Positions 15,770 to 23,156 of a stretch of 23,156 nt of DNA are shown in pieces (positions within the stretch are counted from its first letter, which is position 1; every line of letters begins with the position of its first letter). Made by a program: the position numbers and the translations under genes. The notes under the pieces are model-generated. The model saw only the letters and a program-made list of their open reading frames with translations, did no database searches and had not been told where the DNA came from. This DNA is from Spirochaetia bacterium (GTDB lineage Bacteria > Spirochaetota > Spirochaetia > Treponematales > Breznakiellaceae). The DNA lies in assembly GCA_026002305.1 (NCBI GenBank), contig BOBI01000021.1, positions 1 to 23,156 of the forward strand, in the 5' to 3' direction.

Positions 15770-18332
15770 GTTTTAAGAAGCAAATATTTACATACAGAAA
15801 CAAGAGGAGCAAGGCAGAAAAAATATGTTTGCGCATATCAATACGAGAATACACATCTATATTCAGATTTTTAATAGCAGTTTCAAATGTTATCTTTGTT
15901 TTCCATGCATAACCTGGCACATTAACAGAACTCAATATTTGGCCAAATACAGGCTTAAAAGAATATTCTTCTGCATTTATTGGAAGTCCTTTCCTTGTAA
16001 TACTTTCGACTCGGCGCTGAATCGTTTCTGCTCCCCACAAGTAACCATTACTAGCAAACATTATTGTTTTTCCAAAAAGCCGATAATAGTATGGATATGA
16101 TACTATAGTAGAATTTTCCCATTTGGCAGTTGATTCATTATACACAGGAGGAAGTTTTTCGTATGATATACCGCTTTTGGCAAATGCAAGAAAAATAAGA
16201 ATTATCGCGATATTAGCAGGCAGCACCAATTTACGTTTGATTTTACCACTATGAATAACTTCTGCGATAAAAAGTCCGAACATAAAGTAAAACCAGTATA
16301 CAAATATGACAATATAATACATTACTGCCGCAGGAGCAAAGAATGTAAGAACTAACCAATACAGTAACAATCCTATGCTAAGCGAACCAATGATTCTGAG
16401 ATTATGTATAAAGAGAAAAGACACAACCAGTAAAGCAAAAATCGAAAACTTCAAATGAAGTAGATATACAGGATTAGAATAGAGAATACTCCTGCCTGCT
16501 AAATAGATTTGTTTGTTTGGAATTTCTGCCGATGCATTAGTTGTATATGGCCCCGGCTCATCCATCACATGGATTCCTACAGGTGATGTATCATACATAA
16601 ACATAGTGCGCCATACATAAGCAAGGTGGGTAATATAATCATTTGGATATCGTTTAATTAAGGATACCCCCAAATCACGAAACTTGCGAATATCTTCGCC
16701 ATCCACACCTTCTAACGACCTGCTCCTCCAAATCTTATTTTTGTTATCCCTACTAGTTGCTACATGGTATATTTGATATAAAATATCCTTTATTTTTGCA
16801 TCATAAATTTTCTCAAATATAAAAGTCTCTTCCTCCGTCAGTTCATCCGCATGATTCACAACAATATTTTCAATCCTGTATGCGTCATTTTGTAGAATTC
16901 TTAGCGTTGAATTCACAGGTTTTCCTATAAAAAACGCAAAGATCACCACGATAATACCGCAAGCACATATTTTCAGCGTTCTTTTAAAATTGATGTTTTC
17001 AAGCCAACAGTACAGCAATACCGGAAAAAATACAACAACGATCTCGAATCGATACGAAATACCTACAAGCAAACACAAAACACTAGCAACGAAGTATTTA
17101 TTGTTCTTTAAAATACGGCTCCTGAAGAACAAGATATAGCCTAAAGTTATCCATAGTGCAGAAGTATTGCTTCTTTCTGTAGCATAAGTAAAAACTATAC
17201 AATCTTTTGACAAAAGCGGTAGTACTAAAAACATATATTTTAATATCTTTGACAGAGCATTAAAATTTAAATATTTTTCCAGTATCTTATTGTAATTCCA
17301 GACGGCAGTACATAACAAAAAAAACATTACAAAGACTCTTGAACTATATCCGACCAAATAATGCATACATTCTGTAATCCAATATATATAAGAAGAGGCA
17401 AAATCAAGTTTAATATTTATTACTGATGTTAACCTTCCCAAATGTGTAGATTGCCCTGAATGCCGGAATACCAACCACATCCCAATAAGATAAACACCCA
17501 TGCCGATAAATAATTTTCTATTTGTATCTTTAGAAATGAACACTTTAAGCAAATTGAATGGAAGAAAAAATAAAAAACAGGCCATTAAAAAAGCAGAGAG
17601 AATAGACATGACCATCACTAACCTGCTATGCCCAAAAGGGAAATCAGTATCACGTTTAAAATTCAATGCCCTATAATGTGGTACTAACAGATCTACATAA
17701 TCATCAGCATATCTCTGTTTGCGTTCATAAGACACATCATATAAGTCTGTATCAAGTTGTGCTTTGTCATAAGCATAATTCTGCTTGTTTGAAGTATATG
17801 CTACATAAAATGGGAATGTAGCGGCAACATCGCGATTAAGAAGCTGTTTTTGATAAAAGAATTCCACCGAAGATAAATACAGTTCCGCTTGACTTCCGTT
17901 TTTTACGACTAAACATCTTATTCCTTTACGGGGGAGTTCTATACTGTTTTCTGTTGATATTATCAGTTTATCGCCTGATAACGCATAGAAGTGAATCCCC
18001 TCAATAATAGATATGCTTTGTATTCCAGTGGAACCGCCTGCGCTTTCGATAGTAAGAGAATCACTCCCTGTTATTGATTCGTGATGATAATATGCATCTT
18101 TCGGTATTTCCCAGGACAGGGGTTTATTATATCCGTTCTTAACACCGTAATATATTCGCCCGTCTCCGATATCATTTCCGATTGGAAAGACAAACGCCCA
18201 TGTACCCTGATAGACCGGATTGCGCAATACCACCCATAGTCCTGAAAACACAAGCAAACATAAAAAAATAAATATTTTATTTTTTAATGAGAGTTGTTCT
18301 ATTTTATTCACGAAATTTCTTAAAGCATCCAT
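15672..18332 (-). CDS. Large polytopic membrane protein of unknown function with a C-terminal tag relic
   Basis: 886 residues from the chosen start. A signal-anchor helix (about 20-38) precedes an extracytoplasmic segment of about 200 residues, then about ten to twelve helices (about 240-700), a second soluble segment (about 700-820) and a final helix. No named family is recognised; the plan suggests a GT-C-type transferase or polymerase. The last about 23 residues (ELLNCLRGKWYSDIT...) align codon by codon with the N-terminal tag of the FkbM and radical SAM genes, so the 3' end looks like a fusion. Start: ATG 18338 directly abuts AAAGGGG, whereas ATG 18332 has a six-base spacing and is preferred. 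Parts are extremely AT-rich (about 17% GC in 17221-17280). It stops seven bases before the 409-residue membrane protein gene. Confidence 0.7.
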   Translation of the reverse strand: MDALRNFVNKIEQLSLKNKIFIFLCLLVFSGLWVVLRNPVYQGTWAFVFPIGNDIGDGRIYYGVKNGYNKPLSWEIPKDAYYHHESITGSDSLTIESAGGSTGIQSISIIEGIHFYALSGDKLIISTENSIELPRKGIRCLVVKNGSQAELYLSSVEFFYQKQLLNRDVAATFPFYVAYTSNKQNYAYDKAQLDTDLYDVSYERKQRYADDYVDLLVPHYRALNFKRDTDFPFGHSRLVMVMSILSAFLMACFLFFLPFNLLKVFISKDTNRKLFIGMGVYLIGMWLVFRHSGQSTHLGRLTSVINIKLDFASSYIYWITECMHYLVGYSSRVFVMFFLLCTAVWNYNKILEKYLNFNALSKILKYMFLVLPLLSKDCIVFTYATERSNTSALWITLGYILFFRSRILKNNKYFVASVLCLLVGISYRFEIVVVFFPVLLYCWLENINFKRTLKICACGIIVVIFAFFIGKPVNSTLRILQNDAYRIENIVVNHADELTEEETFIFEKIYDAKIKDILYQIYHVATSRDNKNKIWRSRSLEGVDGEDIRKFRDLGVSLIKRYPNDYITHLAYVWRTMFMYDTSPVGIHVMDEPGPYTTNASAEIPNKQIYLAGRSILYSNPVYLLHLKFSIFALLVVSFLFIHNLRIIGSLSIGLLLYWLVLTFFAPAAVMYYIVIFVYWFYFMFGLFIAEVIHSGKIKRKLVLPANIAIILIFLAFAKSGISYEKLPPVYNESTAKWENSTIVSYPYYYRLFGKTIMFASNGYLWGAETIQRRVESITRKGLPINAEEYSFKPVFGQILSSVNVPGYAWKTKITFETAIKNLNIDVYSRIDMRKHIFSALLLLFLYVNICFLKQGGANELLNCLRGKWYSDITSRLNRIDITRKR

Positions 18333-18397
18333 TTCCATCCCCTTTCAAACTTATTAACAGTTAAAATCGTTTGGGTAATTCCTTATATCGACCAAGC

Positions 18398-19090
18398 TCA
18401 TGTTATATTATCATCAAGCCAGTCGTACATTTGTACAAAATTCGTTATACATACCATATCCGGCCTAATCGCGTATTCCGAAGTAACGTGTACCGGAAAA
18501 ATACCGGCGTTTTTCGCACCTTCAATATCCCTTTCTAAACTATCCCCCACAAAGAATGCCTCCGCCGCATTCACGCCAAGTTTATCAAGACACAAGGCAA
18601 AAATTGCCTTGTTTGGTTTTTCGATACCCGCTTCTTCGCTCGTAACCAATACATCTATATAGGAATTTAAGCAAAGTTTCAATATTTTTCGGTGTTGTAT
18701 ATGTGCTGTCAGATCGGTGCAAATAGCAATTTTTATACCCTGCTCCCGGAGCAACTTAAAACATTCCAAAACACCGCAACGAAGTTCTATTTGCTCTAAA
18801 AACGTCCCCCAATATAGATCGTATAATTCAAGACACAAAGCCGGTGAATACACATTCAGACTATCAAGAATCGTCTGAAAATACAACACCCTGTTATGGG
18901 AAGCCGCGACTTCTCCCAATCTTGATTTAATCCCTCTGCATGACGCATTAAATATTTCAAAGAAATATTCTCGTGTTATTTTTATTTTTTGGCAAACCTT
19001 ATCACAAACCGCATCCATCGCAATCTTGTTTAACGGCTGATAATCGTAGAGCGTATCGTCTAAATCAAAAATTGCCGCTTTTAATTTCAC
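18398..19090 (-). CDS. HAD-superfamily phosphatase
   Basis: 230 residues. All HAD motifs are present: FD9LD11DTL (nucleophile and acid/base Asp), motif II in IAICTDLT, the motif III Lys in EKPNK and motif IV GDSLERD. A helical cap (about 18-100) places it in the C1-cap group with N-acylneuraminate-9-phosphatase and YjjG-like enzymes. It probably removes phosphate from a sugar or polyol phosphate made by the neighbouring aldolase pathway; the substrate cannot be told from sequence. The start is GTG at 19090, fourteen bases after the previous stop and with no clear Shine-Dalgarno, so translation may depend on coupling. Cytoplasmic. Confidence 0.85.
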   Translation of the reverse strand: MKLKAAIFDLDDTLYDYQPLNKIAMDAVCDKVCQKIKITREYFFEIFNASCRGIKSRLGEVAASHNRVLYFQTILDSLNVYSPALCLELYDLYWGTFLEQIELRCGVLECFKLLREQGIKIAICTDLTAHIQHRKILKLCLNSYIDVLVTSEEAGIEKPNKAIFALCLDKLGVNAAEAFFVGDSLERDIEGAKNAGIFPVHVTSEYAIRPDMVCITNFVQMYDWLDDNIT

Positions 19091-19105
19091 GCTTGTATTC
19101 GGTAC

Positions 19106-20773
19106 TTACACCCGTAAGGCGGCGGCTATCTGATCGCTGGGCAAACCTAAAGAGCGCAAAGTTGCTTCAAAAGCCTGACGTTGTGCTTCAGCTTGTTTGC
19201 GCTCTGCTTCGGCTTGTTCACGCTCTGTTTTGCGCTCCGCTTCAGCTTGTTTGCGCTCCGCTTCAACTTCTTCAATAGTCAAATAACCGTTACGATGAAA
19301 AATCTCATCTAATTTTGCGCTTCTCATTTTTAGAACCTCCTCAATACCTTGTTCGTTCGCTTCGGATACTACTTGTAAAAAGGCTTCCAACATTGGCAGT
19401 CTGCCGCCTTTGCCGCTTTCCTCAAGTATCTTTTGCAAGGTCGCTACATCAAGATTGCCTCGAAGGTTTTTTAACCACAAATTCCCTTCTTCCGGCAACT
19501 TTTCGCTGTCAATTATTTGAAGCGGCAAGCATAAGCCTTTTACCAAGTATATACCGGTTTCCTGCTTTTTGTCATCTACCTTTTCCTCAACATCGTAACC
19601 GCGATTCTTTAAATACTTTAATACCGATTTTGAACCGCCCGTACGAATAATCGTTACCGTTATGCTGTCTGGTTCAACGTCATTTTCTATCGAAGCGTAT
19701 AAGTAGGCATATGACATTGTTTTCCACAAATCCTTTATTGAAAAATAATCTTCGGGGCTTTTGTATTCCAGTATGTTATACTTATGAAAATTGCATCCTA
19801 TATCATTTTCAATTTGCACTTCATCTTTCTTTTTGATGATAACGGCATCTATCCTTAACGCTTCGGAAGTTAGCTTATGTTCAAAGTCGAATTCTAAAAC
19901 ATCATGGTAGGGCTCGAATTGCACGATCAGCGCTTCCTTAAAGCCCGAATGCCATTTTTTTCGTGTGCCTACGTCTTTGTCATCTACTTTTTCCATCATC
20001 AGTCCTTTGATCCTACCTATCCAGAATTCATATTCCTGCAAATCCTCCGGAGTGCCCCATTGGCAAAATTTATTTACATTTACCGGACACCACACTTTTA
20101 ATCCATCATTAACCATATAGTTATACGGCAGGCTTGCGTAATATTCGCCATTGATTGCCGGCCCGCCGCTTATCAGTTTCTTGCAATATTCTTTTAACAA
20201 CGCGCCTGATTGAAAGTAATAAACCCCCGGAGAATGTCTTGCCGATAATTTATCAGGTTCAAAACTATATTTTTCGCGAATTTCCAATAAATTATCTTTA
20301 GCATCAACTTTACAGGAAGCGTAAAGATTCTTTTCCTTTAATAAATGCGGATGGAAGCCGCTGTAGCACGGCACAGCACCTGCGCAGTTACGCATACTAA
20401 CCTCTTTCTTGAACGTTTCATAATCCCATGTCATATAAAAATCACAATAATTGACAATACAGCTCTCACGATCATCTATGCGCTCTTTTGCCTGTAAGAC
20501 ATCATACACCGGTCCTTTTTTTACCCAGTCCTTTATTGCGAATATTTTTGCAGACGGCGCTACTGACATTAGGCGCTCCTTCATTTGGATGCTTTTATTA
20601 TCTAAATGCTCTTGCCTGCAAATAAAAAGAAAATCTTTTTCCCCGCTATACATACCGCGTACAATCCACTCAATAATGGGGACCCCGCCTACTTTGATGA
20701 ACGGTTTAAGGTCTTTATAACCCGCCGCAACAAACCGAGTCCCGTAGCCTGTCATTGGAATAATTATTTTCAT
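19106..20773 (-). CDS. Sugar nucleotidyltransferase fused to an Rpn-like PD-(D/E)XK domain
   Basis: 555 residues. Residues 1-255 form a complete sugar-phosphate nucleotidyltransferase: MKIIIPMTGYGTRF, LKPFIKVGGVPII, NYCDFYMTW (metal Asp) and the terminal FCQWGTPEDLQEYEFW. Residues 259-490 are unrelated and match the Rpn/PD-(D/E)XK 'recombination-promoting nuclease/transposase' type: KWHSGFKEALI, LRID309AVIIK, ILE336YK338SPEDYFSIKDLWK. A charged repeat tail (503-533) and a short end follow. The join coincides with ATGATG at 19999-19994, preceded by AAAGGA, so an independent Rpn-like protein may also be made from inside the gene. I infer that a mobile Rpn-type gene became fused to the transferase 3' end. 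The ATG at 20773 overlaps the aldolase stop (ATGA). The nucleotide and sugar used are unknown. Confidence 0.82.
   Translation of the reverse strand: MKIIIPMTGYGTRFVAAGYKDLKPFIKVGGVPIIEWIVRGMYSGEKDFLFICRQEHLDNKSIQMKERLMSVAPSAKIFAIKDWVKKGPVYDVLQAKERIDDRESCIVNYCDFYMTWDYETFKKEVSMRNCAGAVPCYSGFHPHLLKEKNLYASCKVDAKDNLLEIREKYSFEPDKLSARHSPGVYYFQSGALLKEYCKKLISGGPAINGEYYASLPYNYMVNDGLKVWCPVNVNKFCQWGTPEDLQEYEFWIGRIKGLMMEKVDDKDVGTRKKWHSGFKEALIVQFEPYHDVLEFDFEHKLTSEALRIDAVIIKKKDEVQIENDIGCNFHKYNILEYKSPEDYFSIKDLWKTMSYAYLYASIENDVEPDSITVTIIRTGGSKSVLKYLKNRGYDVEEKVDDKKQETGIYLVKGLCLPLQIIDSEKLPEEGNLWLKNLRGNLDVATLQKILEESGKGGRLPMLEAFLQVVSEANEQGIEEVLKMRSAKLDEIFHRNGYLTIEEVEAERKQAEAERKTEREQAEAERKQAEAQRQAFEATLRSLGLPSDQIAAALRV
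19175..19267 (-). repeat. 21-bp coding tandem repeats (AERKQAE heptads)
   Basis: The tail of the fused protein (residues 503-533) repeats the heptapeptide AERKQAE with variants AERKTER and EREQAEA. At DNA level, imperfect 21-base units contain GCTTCAGCTTGTTTGCGCTC on the plus strand. Such Glu/Arg/Ala heptad tails are common in Rpn-family proteins and tend to vary in copy number. They probably form a helix or coiled coil. Confidence 0.8.
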
Positions 20774-21819
20774 TTGTTTACCAAAGTCCTGCGATACTTT
20801 TCCGCATCCCAGTTGATAAGGGAATTTTGGTCTTTATCAGAAAGGGATACAATATCACTATTCTTGTTATACGCGGCAACTTGTGTGCTAAAGTTGAGAA
20901 TACTTTCTATCTCTTTTGCTTTGTAAAAATTATCTGCGCAAATATAGCAATTCTTTTTATACAAAATTACTGCCGGTTTGCCATAGCTGGCAAAATAGTT
21001 TTTTATATCACCATGTACGTTTTTTGTATTCGCATCGATAGCAAGCGGTAGTTTTCCGCAAAAGACAATGCTGTCCGGGCAAAAATCGTAGCGCCACATC
21101 CCTTCTTTTGCCATGGTCCTGACATCAAAATCATTACAGCTATAAATATTTCCAAAATCATAGCCGCATTCTTCAATTATGTTCATAAGCGCAGTTACGT
21201 TACGATACTGACTAAAATCGGCACACAAGTATTTTTCGATTTTTAATAACACCGCTTCGGTTTTTTCGATGACAGCGTGTATACTGTTTGCGCTTACAAC
21301 CAAGCCGTGGTTTTTTAAGAAAAATATCTCTGTCTCTCTTGTATTTGATGTTTTTGCCGCTTCAAAAAACAACCGCGCTAAAGCCAATCCCGGTTTTTTA
21401 TAACCCACAAAAACGGCATCAGGAAAAAGTTTCTGCAATTCTGACTGTCCTGTTTGACGGCAACAAAGAACATTTACCGCAATAGGATGCGTGTGCAGTG
21501 TGTATGTCCCGCGACTCAATGCATGTAAAAATGTTTCGATGGATGGCTTTTTGCCTTCGATCAAGCATTTTTCTATTACACCTTTCTCGGCTGCCTCTGT
21601 ATCCAACTCGCTATGCGCAAAGAAATCCTGTATCAACTTGTAGTCAATAACAGAAAAACCGGAATTTTCGCTCATGTCAGCTAAATGATAGCCGGATGCT
21701 TTTATATACATTTTTTGATTATCAATTTTAACGGATGAATTTCCGCCGCCTGCCTGAATTAAATCCTGCCGCAGCCCTGCATATTTTGACAGCTTGATAA
21801 ATTCTTGCAATAAAGTCAT
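20770..21819 (-). CDS. Class II aldolase/adducin-family protein
   Basis: 349 residues. The N-terminal about 215 residues are a class II aldolase domain: GGGNSSVK (24-31, phosphate loop), KPSIETFLHAL (E95), the zinc ligands LH109TH111P and KNH171G. This spacing is closest to the rhamnulose-1-phosphate aldolase (RhaD) type. Residues 215-330 look like a second, degenerate copy of the fold, as in long RhaD-like proteins. Class II aldolases make or split a bond between DHAP or glycolaldehyde and an aldehyde. In a glycan locus, next to a nucleotidyltransferase and a phosphatase, it may make an unusual ketose or polyol precursor. The start ATG 21819 overlaps the GDPD-like TGA; GGAGA lies 11 bases upstream. 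Cytoplasmic, Zn2+-dependent. Confidence 0.83.
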   Translation of the reverse strand: MTLLQEFIKLSKYAGLRQDLIQAGGGNSSVKIDNQKMYIKASGYHLADMSENSGFSVIDYKLIQDFFAHSELDTEAAEKGVIEKCLIEGKKPSIETFLHALSRGTYTLHTHPIAVNVLCCRQTGQSELQKLFPDAVFVGYKKPGLALARLFFEAAKTSNTRETEIFFLKNHGLVVSANSIHAVIEKTEAVLLKIEKYLCADFSQYRNVTALMNIIEECGYDFGNIYSCNDFDVRTMAKEGMWRYDFCPDSIVFCGKLPLAIDANTKNVHGDIKNYFASYGKPAVILYKKNCYICADNFYKAKEIESILNFSTQVAAYNKNSDIVSLSDKDQNSLINWDAEKYRRTLVNK

Positions 21820-22421
21820 TTAAAATAATTTCTCCATTTATCAATATTATAAACTTTTGTACAAATTGCGTCTGGAATAAGAGCGCCATGCTTCAACTGC
21901 CCGGCATAGGTTTCGATTTTTTCTTCCTGTCCCTGAAGTTCAGGAGACACAATACAAATCTTGTAATTCCAGTCTTTTAACTTATTGTAACTATCCTTCG
22001 TTAATGGCAGGAGTGAAAAACAGTCTACCCATACCCAACTTACCCTGCCTTTCATGGTGTGAATAGTGTCCAAACCTTCAAATTCGGAAAACCGGAGAGA
22101 GCACTGTGTATTTCCTCTGTCAGATAATGTTTTTATCATAGGAAAAGAGCTGTCTAAAAAGAAATAATTGTTGATATTATATTTTTCAAGCAACCCTAAT
22201 GCTTTTAATTCGACTCGTTCGCTTTTTATATTCAAAATCATTGTTCCGTGATGGTATGCGTGTAAATATTCCTCAAAATCATCGCCTTTTATAAAAGGGT
22301 CGTGCTGCAAGTAGATACGTCCATCTAAATTATCCCGCAGGTCTATTTCAACGCCATAGGAAGAATCCAACTCTTTGAGATCGGCAATTGTATTAACGCG
22401 GTGTGCAATGTATTCGGTCAT
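21816..22421 (-). CDS. Short glycerophosphodiester phosphodiesterase-like (GDPD/PI-PLC fold) protein
   Basis: 201 residues, shorter than typical GDPDs (about 240-250). The catalytic set is visible: H7R8 (AHRVNT), E25-x-D27 (VEIDLR), H40 (LQHDPF) and K66 (LNIKSE). The usual HRG and PENT sequences are altered, so the substrate may differ from ordinary glycerophosphodiesters. No signal peptide is seen, so it is cytoplasmic. It is joined by ATGA overlaps to both the GT2 gene and the aldolase gene, so it belongs to the same pathway. It might hydrolyse or form a phosphodiester-linked sugar or glycerol unit. Start: ATG 22421, seven bases after AAGG. Confidence 0.72.
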   Translation of the reverse strand: MTEYIAHRVNTIADLKELDSSYGVEIDLRDNLDGRIYLQHDPFIKGDDFEEYLHAYHHGTMILNIKSERVELKALGLLEKYNINNYFFLDSSFPMIKTLSDRGNTQCSLRFSEFEGLDTIHTMKGRVSWVWVDCFSLLPLTKDSYNKLKDWNYKICIVSPELQGQEEKIETYAGQLKHGALIPDAICTKVYNIDKWRNYFK

Positions 22422-23137
22422 GATATACCTTCTTTTTTAAGTTTTGTTGAAAACTCTATAGTCCGTTTTATAAACTTCCACTTAGCTGCCAATCCTGTAT
22501 TCCAATGTGACTGTCCATGCAGACGGGGTGGAAATTTAACCGGAAACCGGACAGCTTTGAGGTGAGCTTTTTGTGCCATATACAGTGCGTATAGGTCCAG
22601 CGCAAAATCATGCGGCGGATTTTTCCATTCTTTGTAAAATGCAAACGGAAAAATCGTCGGCTGCGCGTTTATATCAACTAACCGCATATTCATGTATAAA
22701 GACTCAAAAACACTCATGCCTACAGTAAAAAAAGTATCAAATAGCGGACGGCCTCTTCTGTTGCCTTTGATAAATAAGTTTGGCGCTCCGTTTTTTTCGA
22801 TAATGTTCACCGCGCTAACAACATCAGCAGGGTCTGTTTGCAAATCGGCATGTGTCCAGCCGATGTAATCACCTTGCGCCATGCCCAGTCCCTGTAATAT
22901 ACCATAACCGTACCCTTGATTTACGTCCACAACCGCCATTTTTGCAAAAACATTGTTTGGCAAAAGACTTTGTATCACTTGCCGGGTTGAATCTCTTGAA
23001 CCGTTATCGACTAAAATCAATTCAAACACCCTTTCGGTAACTTCTTCAGATGATGTCAGTACTGTATTAAAACGCTCAAAAATAAGCGGAATGTTTTTTT
23101 CTTCATTAAAACACGGTATAACTATAGAGAACTTCAT
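22418..23137 (-). CDS. GT2 glycosyltransferase, dolichol-phosphate-mannose-synthase-like
   Basis: 239 residues, a single GT-A domain: MKFSIVIPCFNEEKN at the nucleotide pocket, VDNGSRDS (43-50), NQGYGYGILQGLGMAQGDY and THADLQTDP (95-103), where the Asp residues act as the metal-binding motif. No membrane helices follow, as in short DPM1/ArnC-type enzymes that charge a polyprenyl phosphate, so it may feed the membrane proteins encoded downstream. It is the first gene seen; whether it is first in the operon is unknown because the window ends 19 bases upstream. The region before ATG 23137 is a run of at least ten G and a nine-base spacer, with no ordinary Shine-Dalgarno. Confidence 0.87.
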   Translation of the reverse strand: MKFSIVIPCFNEEKNIPLIFERFNTVLTSSEEVTERVFELILVDNGSRDSTRQVIQSLLPNNVFAKMAVVDVNQGYGYGILQGLGMAQGDYIGWTHADLQTDPADVVSAVNIIEKNGAPNLFIKGNRRGRPLFDTFFTVGMSVFESLYMNMRLVDINAQPTIFPFAFYKEWKNPPHDFALDLYALYMAQKAHLKAVRFPVKFPPRLHGQSHWNTGLAAKWKFIKRTIEFSTKLKKEGIS

Positions 23138-23146
23138 ATAGTTATA

Positions 23147-23156
23147 CCCCCCCCCC
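23147..23156 (-). repeat. Poly-G tract (at least G10) just upstream of the first GT2 gene, cut by window edge
   Basis: Ten C on the plus strand run to the last base, so the true length is unknown. The tract ends nine bases before ATG 23137, at ribosome-binding distance, or it lies in the 3' end of an unseen overlapping gene. Length changes could alter translation or promoter spacing. Confidence 0.65.

Overview
All sixteen genes lie on the minus strand and read from about 23137 down to 1. They are tightly packed; the largest gap is 222 bases (4156-4377), and there are no RNA genes. The window is a surface-glycan or surface-polymer biosynthesis locus. Moderate-to-low GC, poly-G tracts, a mobile-type PD-(D/E)XK domain and an AAA ATPase-nuclease gene suggest a host-associated anaerobe, most likely a Treponema-like spirochaete. 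That assignment is inference: there is no marker gene.

Layout in transcription order. (1) 23137-18398: a GT2 glycosyltransferase, a GDPD-like phosphodiesterase, a class II aldolase, a sugar nucleotidyltransferase fused to an Rpn/PD-(D/E)XK domain, and a HAD phosphatase. The first four are joined by ATGA stop/start overlaps and look like a pathway that makes, activates and transfers a small sugar or polyol unit. (2) 18332-11679: two AT-rich polytopic membrane proteins, then a protein joining a YidC/Oxa1-like insertase domain to a sulfatase/LtaS-type domain. (3) 11682-10447: a CDP-glycerol glycerophosphotransferase (TagF/TarB-like) enzyme. (4) 10466-6795: three consecutive genes that match, in size, motifs and order, Campylobacter jejuni Cj1418-Cj1417-Cj1416, which are L-glutamine kinase, gamma-glutamyl-CDP-amidate hydrolase and CTP:phosphoglutamine cytidylyltransferase. 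These make CDP-phosphoramidate, the precursor of the capsular O-methyl phosphoramidate (MeOPN) group. (5) 6734-4378: a radical SAM protein and an FkbM methyltransferase, translationally coupled. (6) 4155-2599: an AAA ATPase with a PD-(D/E)XK nuclease domain, probably an inserted module. (7) 2521-1: a long protein with two GT2 domains and a coiled coil made of perfect 147-bp repeats; it is cut by the window edge.

The most interesting result is a phosphoramidate pathway outside Campylobacter combined with candidate phase-variation tracts: G12 inside the radical SAM gene, G8 inside the FkbM gene, and at least G10 nine bases before the first GT2 start. In both coding tracts, one-base slippage in either direction leads to an early stop. 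Known C. jejuni MeOPN transferase genes also carry poly-G tracts, so the parallel is notable. A second signal is a short 'LLxxLRxKWxSDxT' sequence, conserved in protein and DNA, at the N-termini of the radical SAM and FkbM proteins and as a relic at the C-terminus of the large membrane protein. This suggests module shuffling at gene 5' ends.
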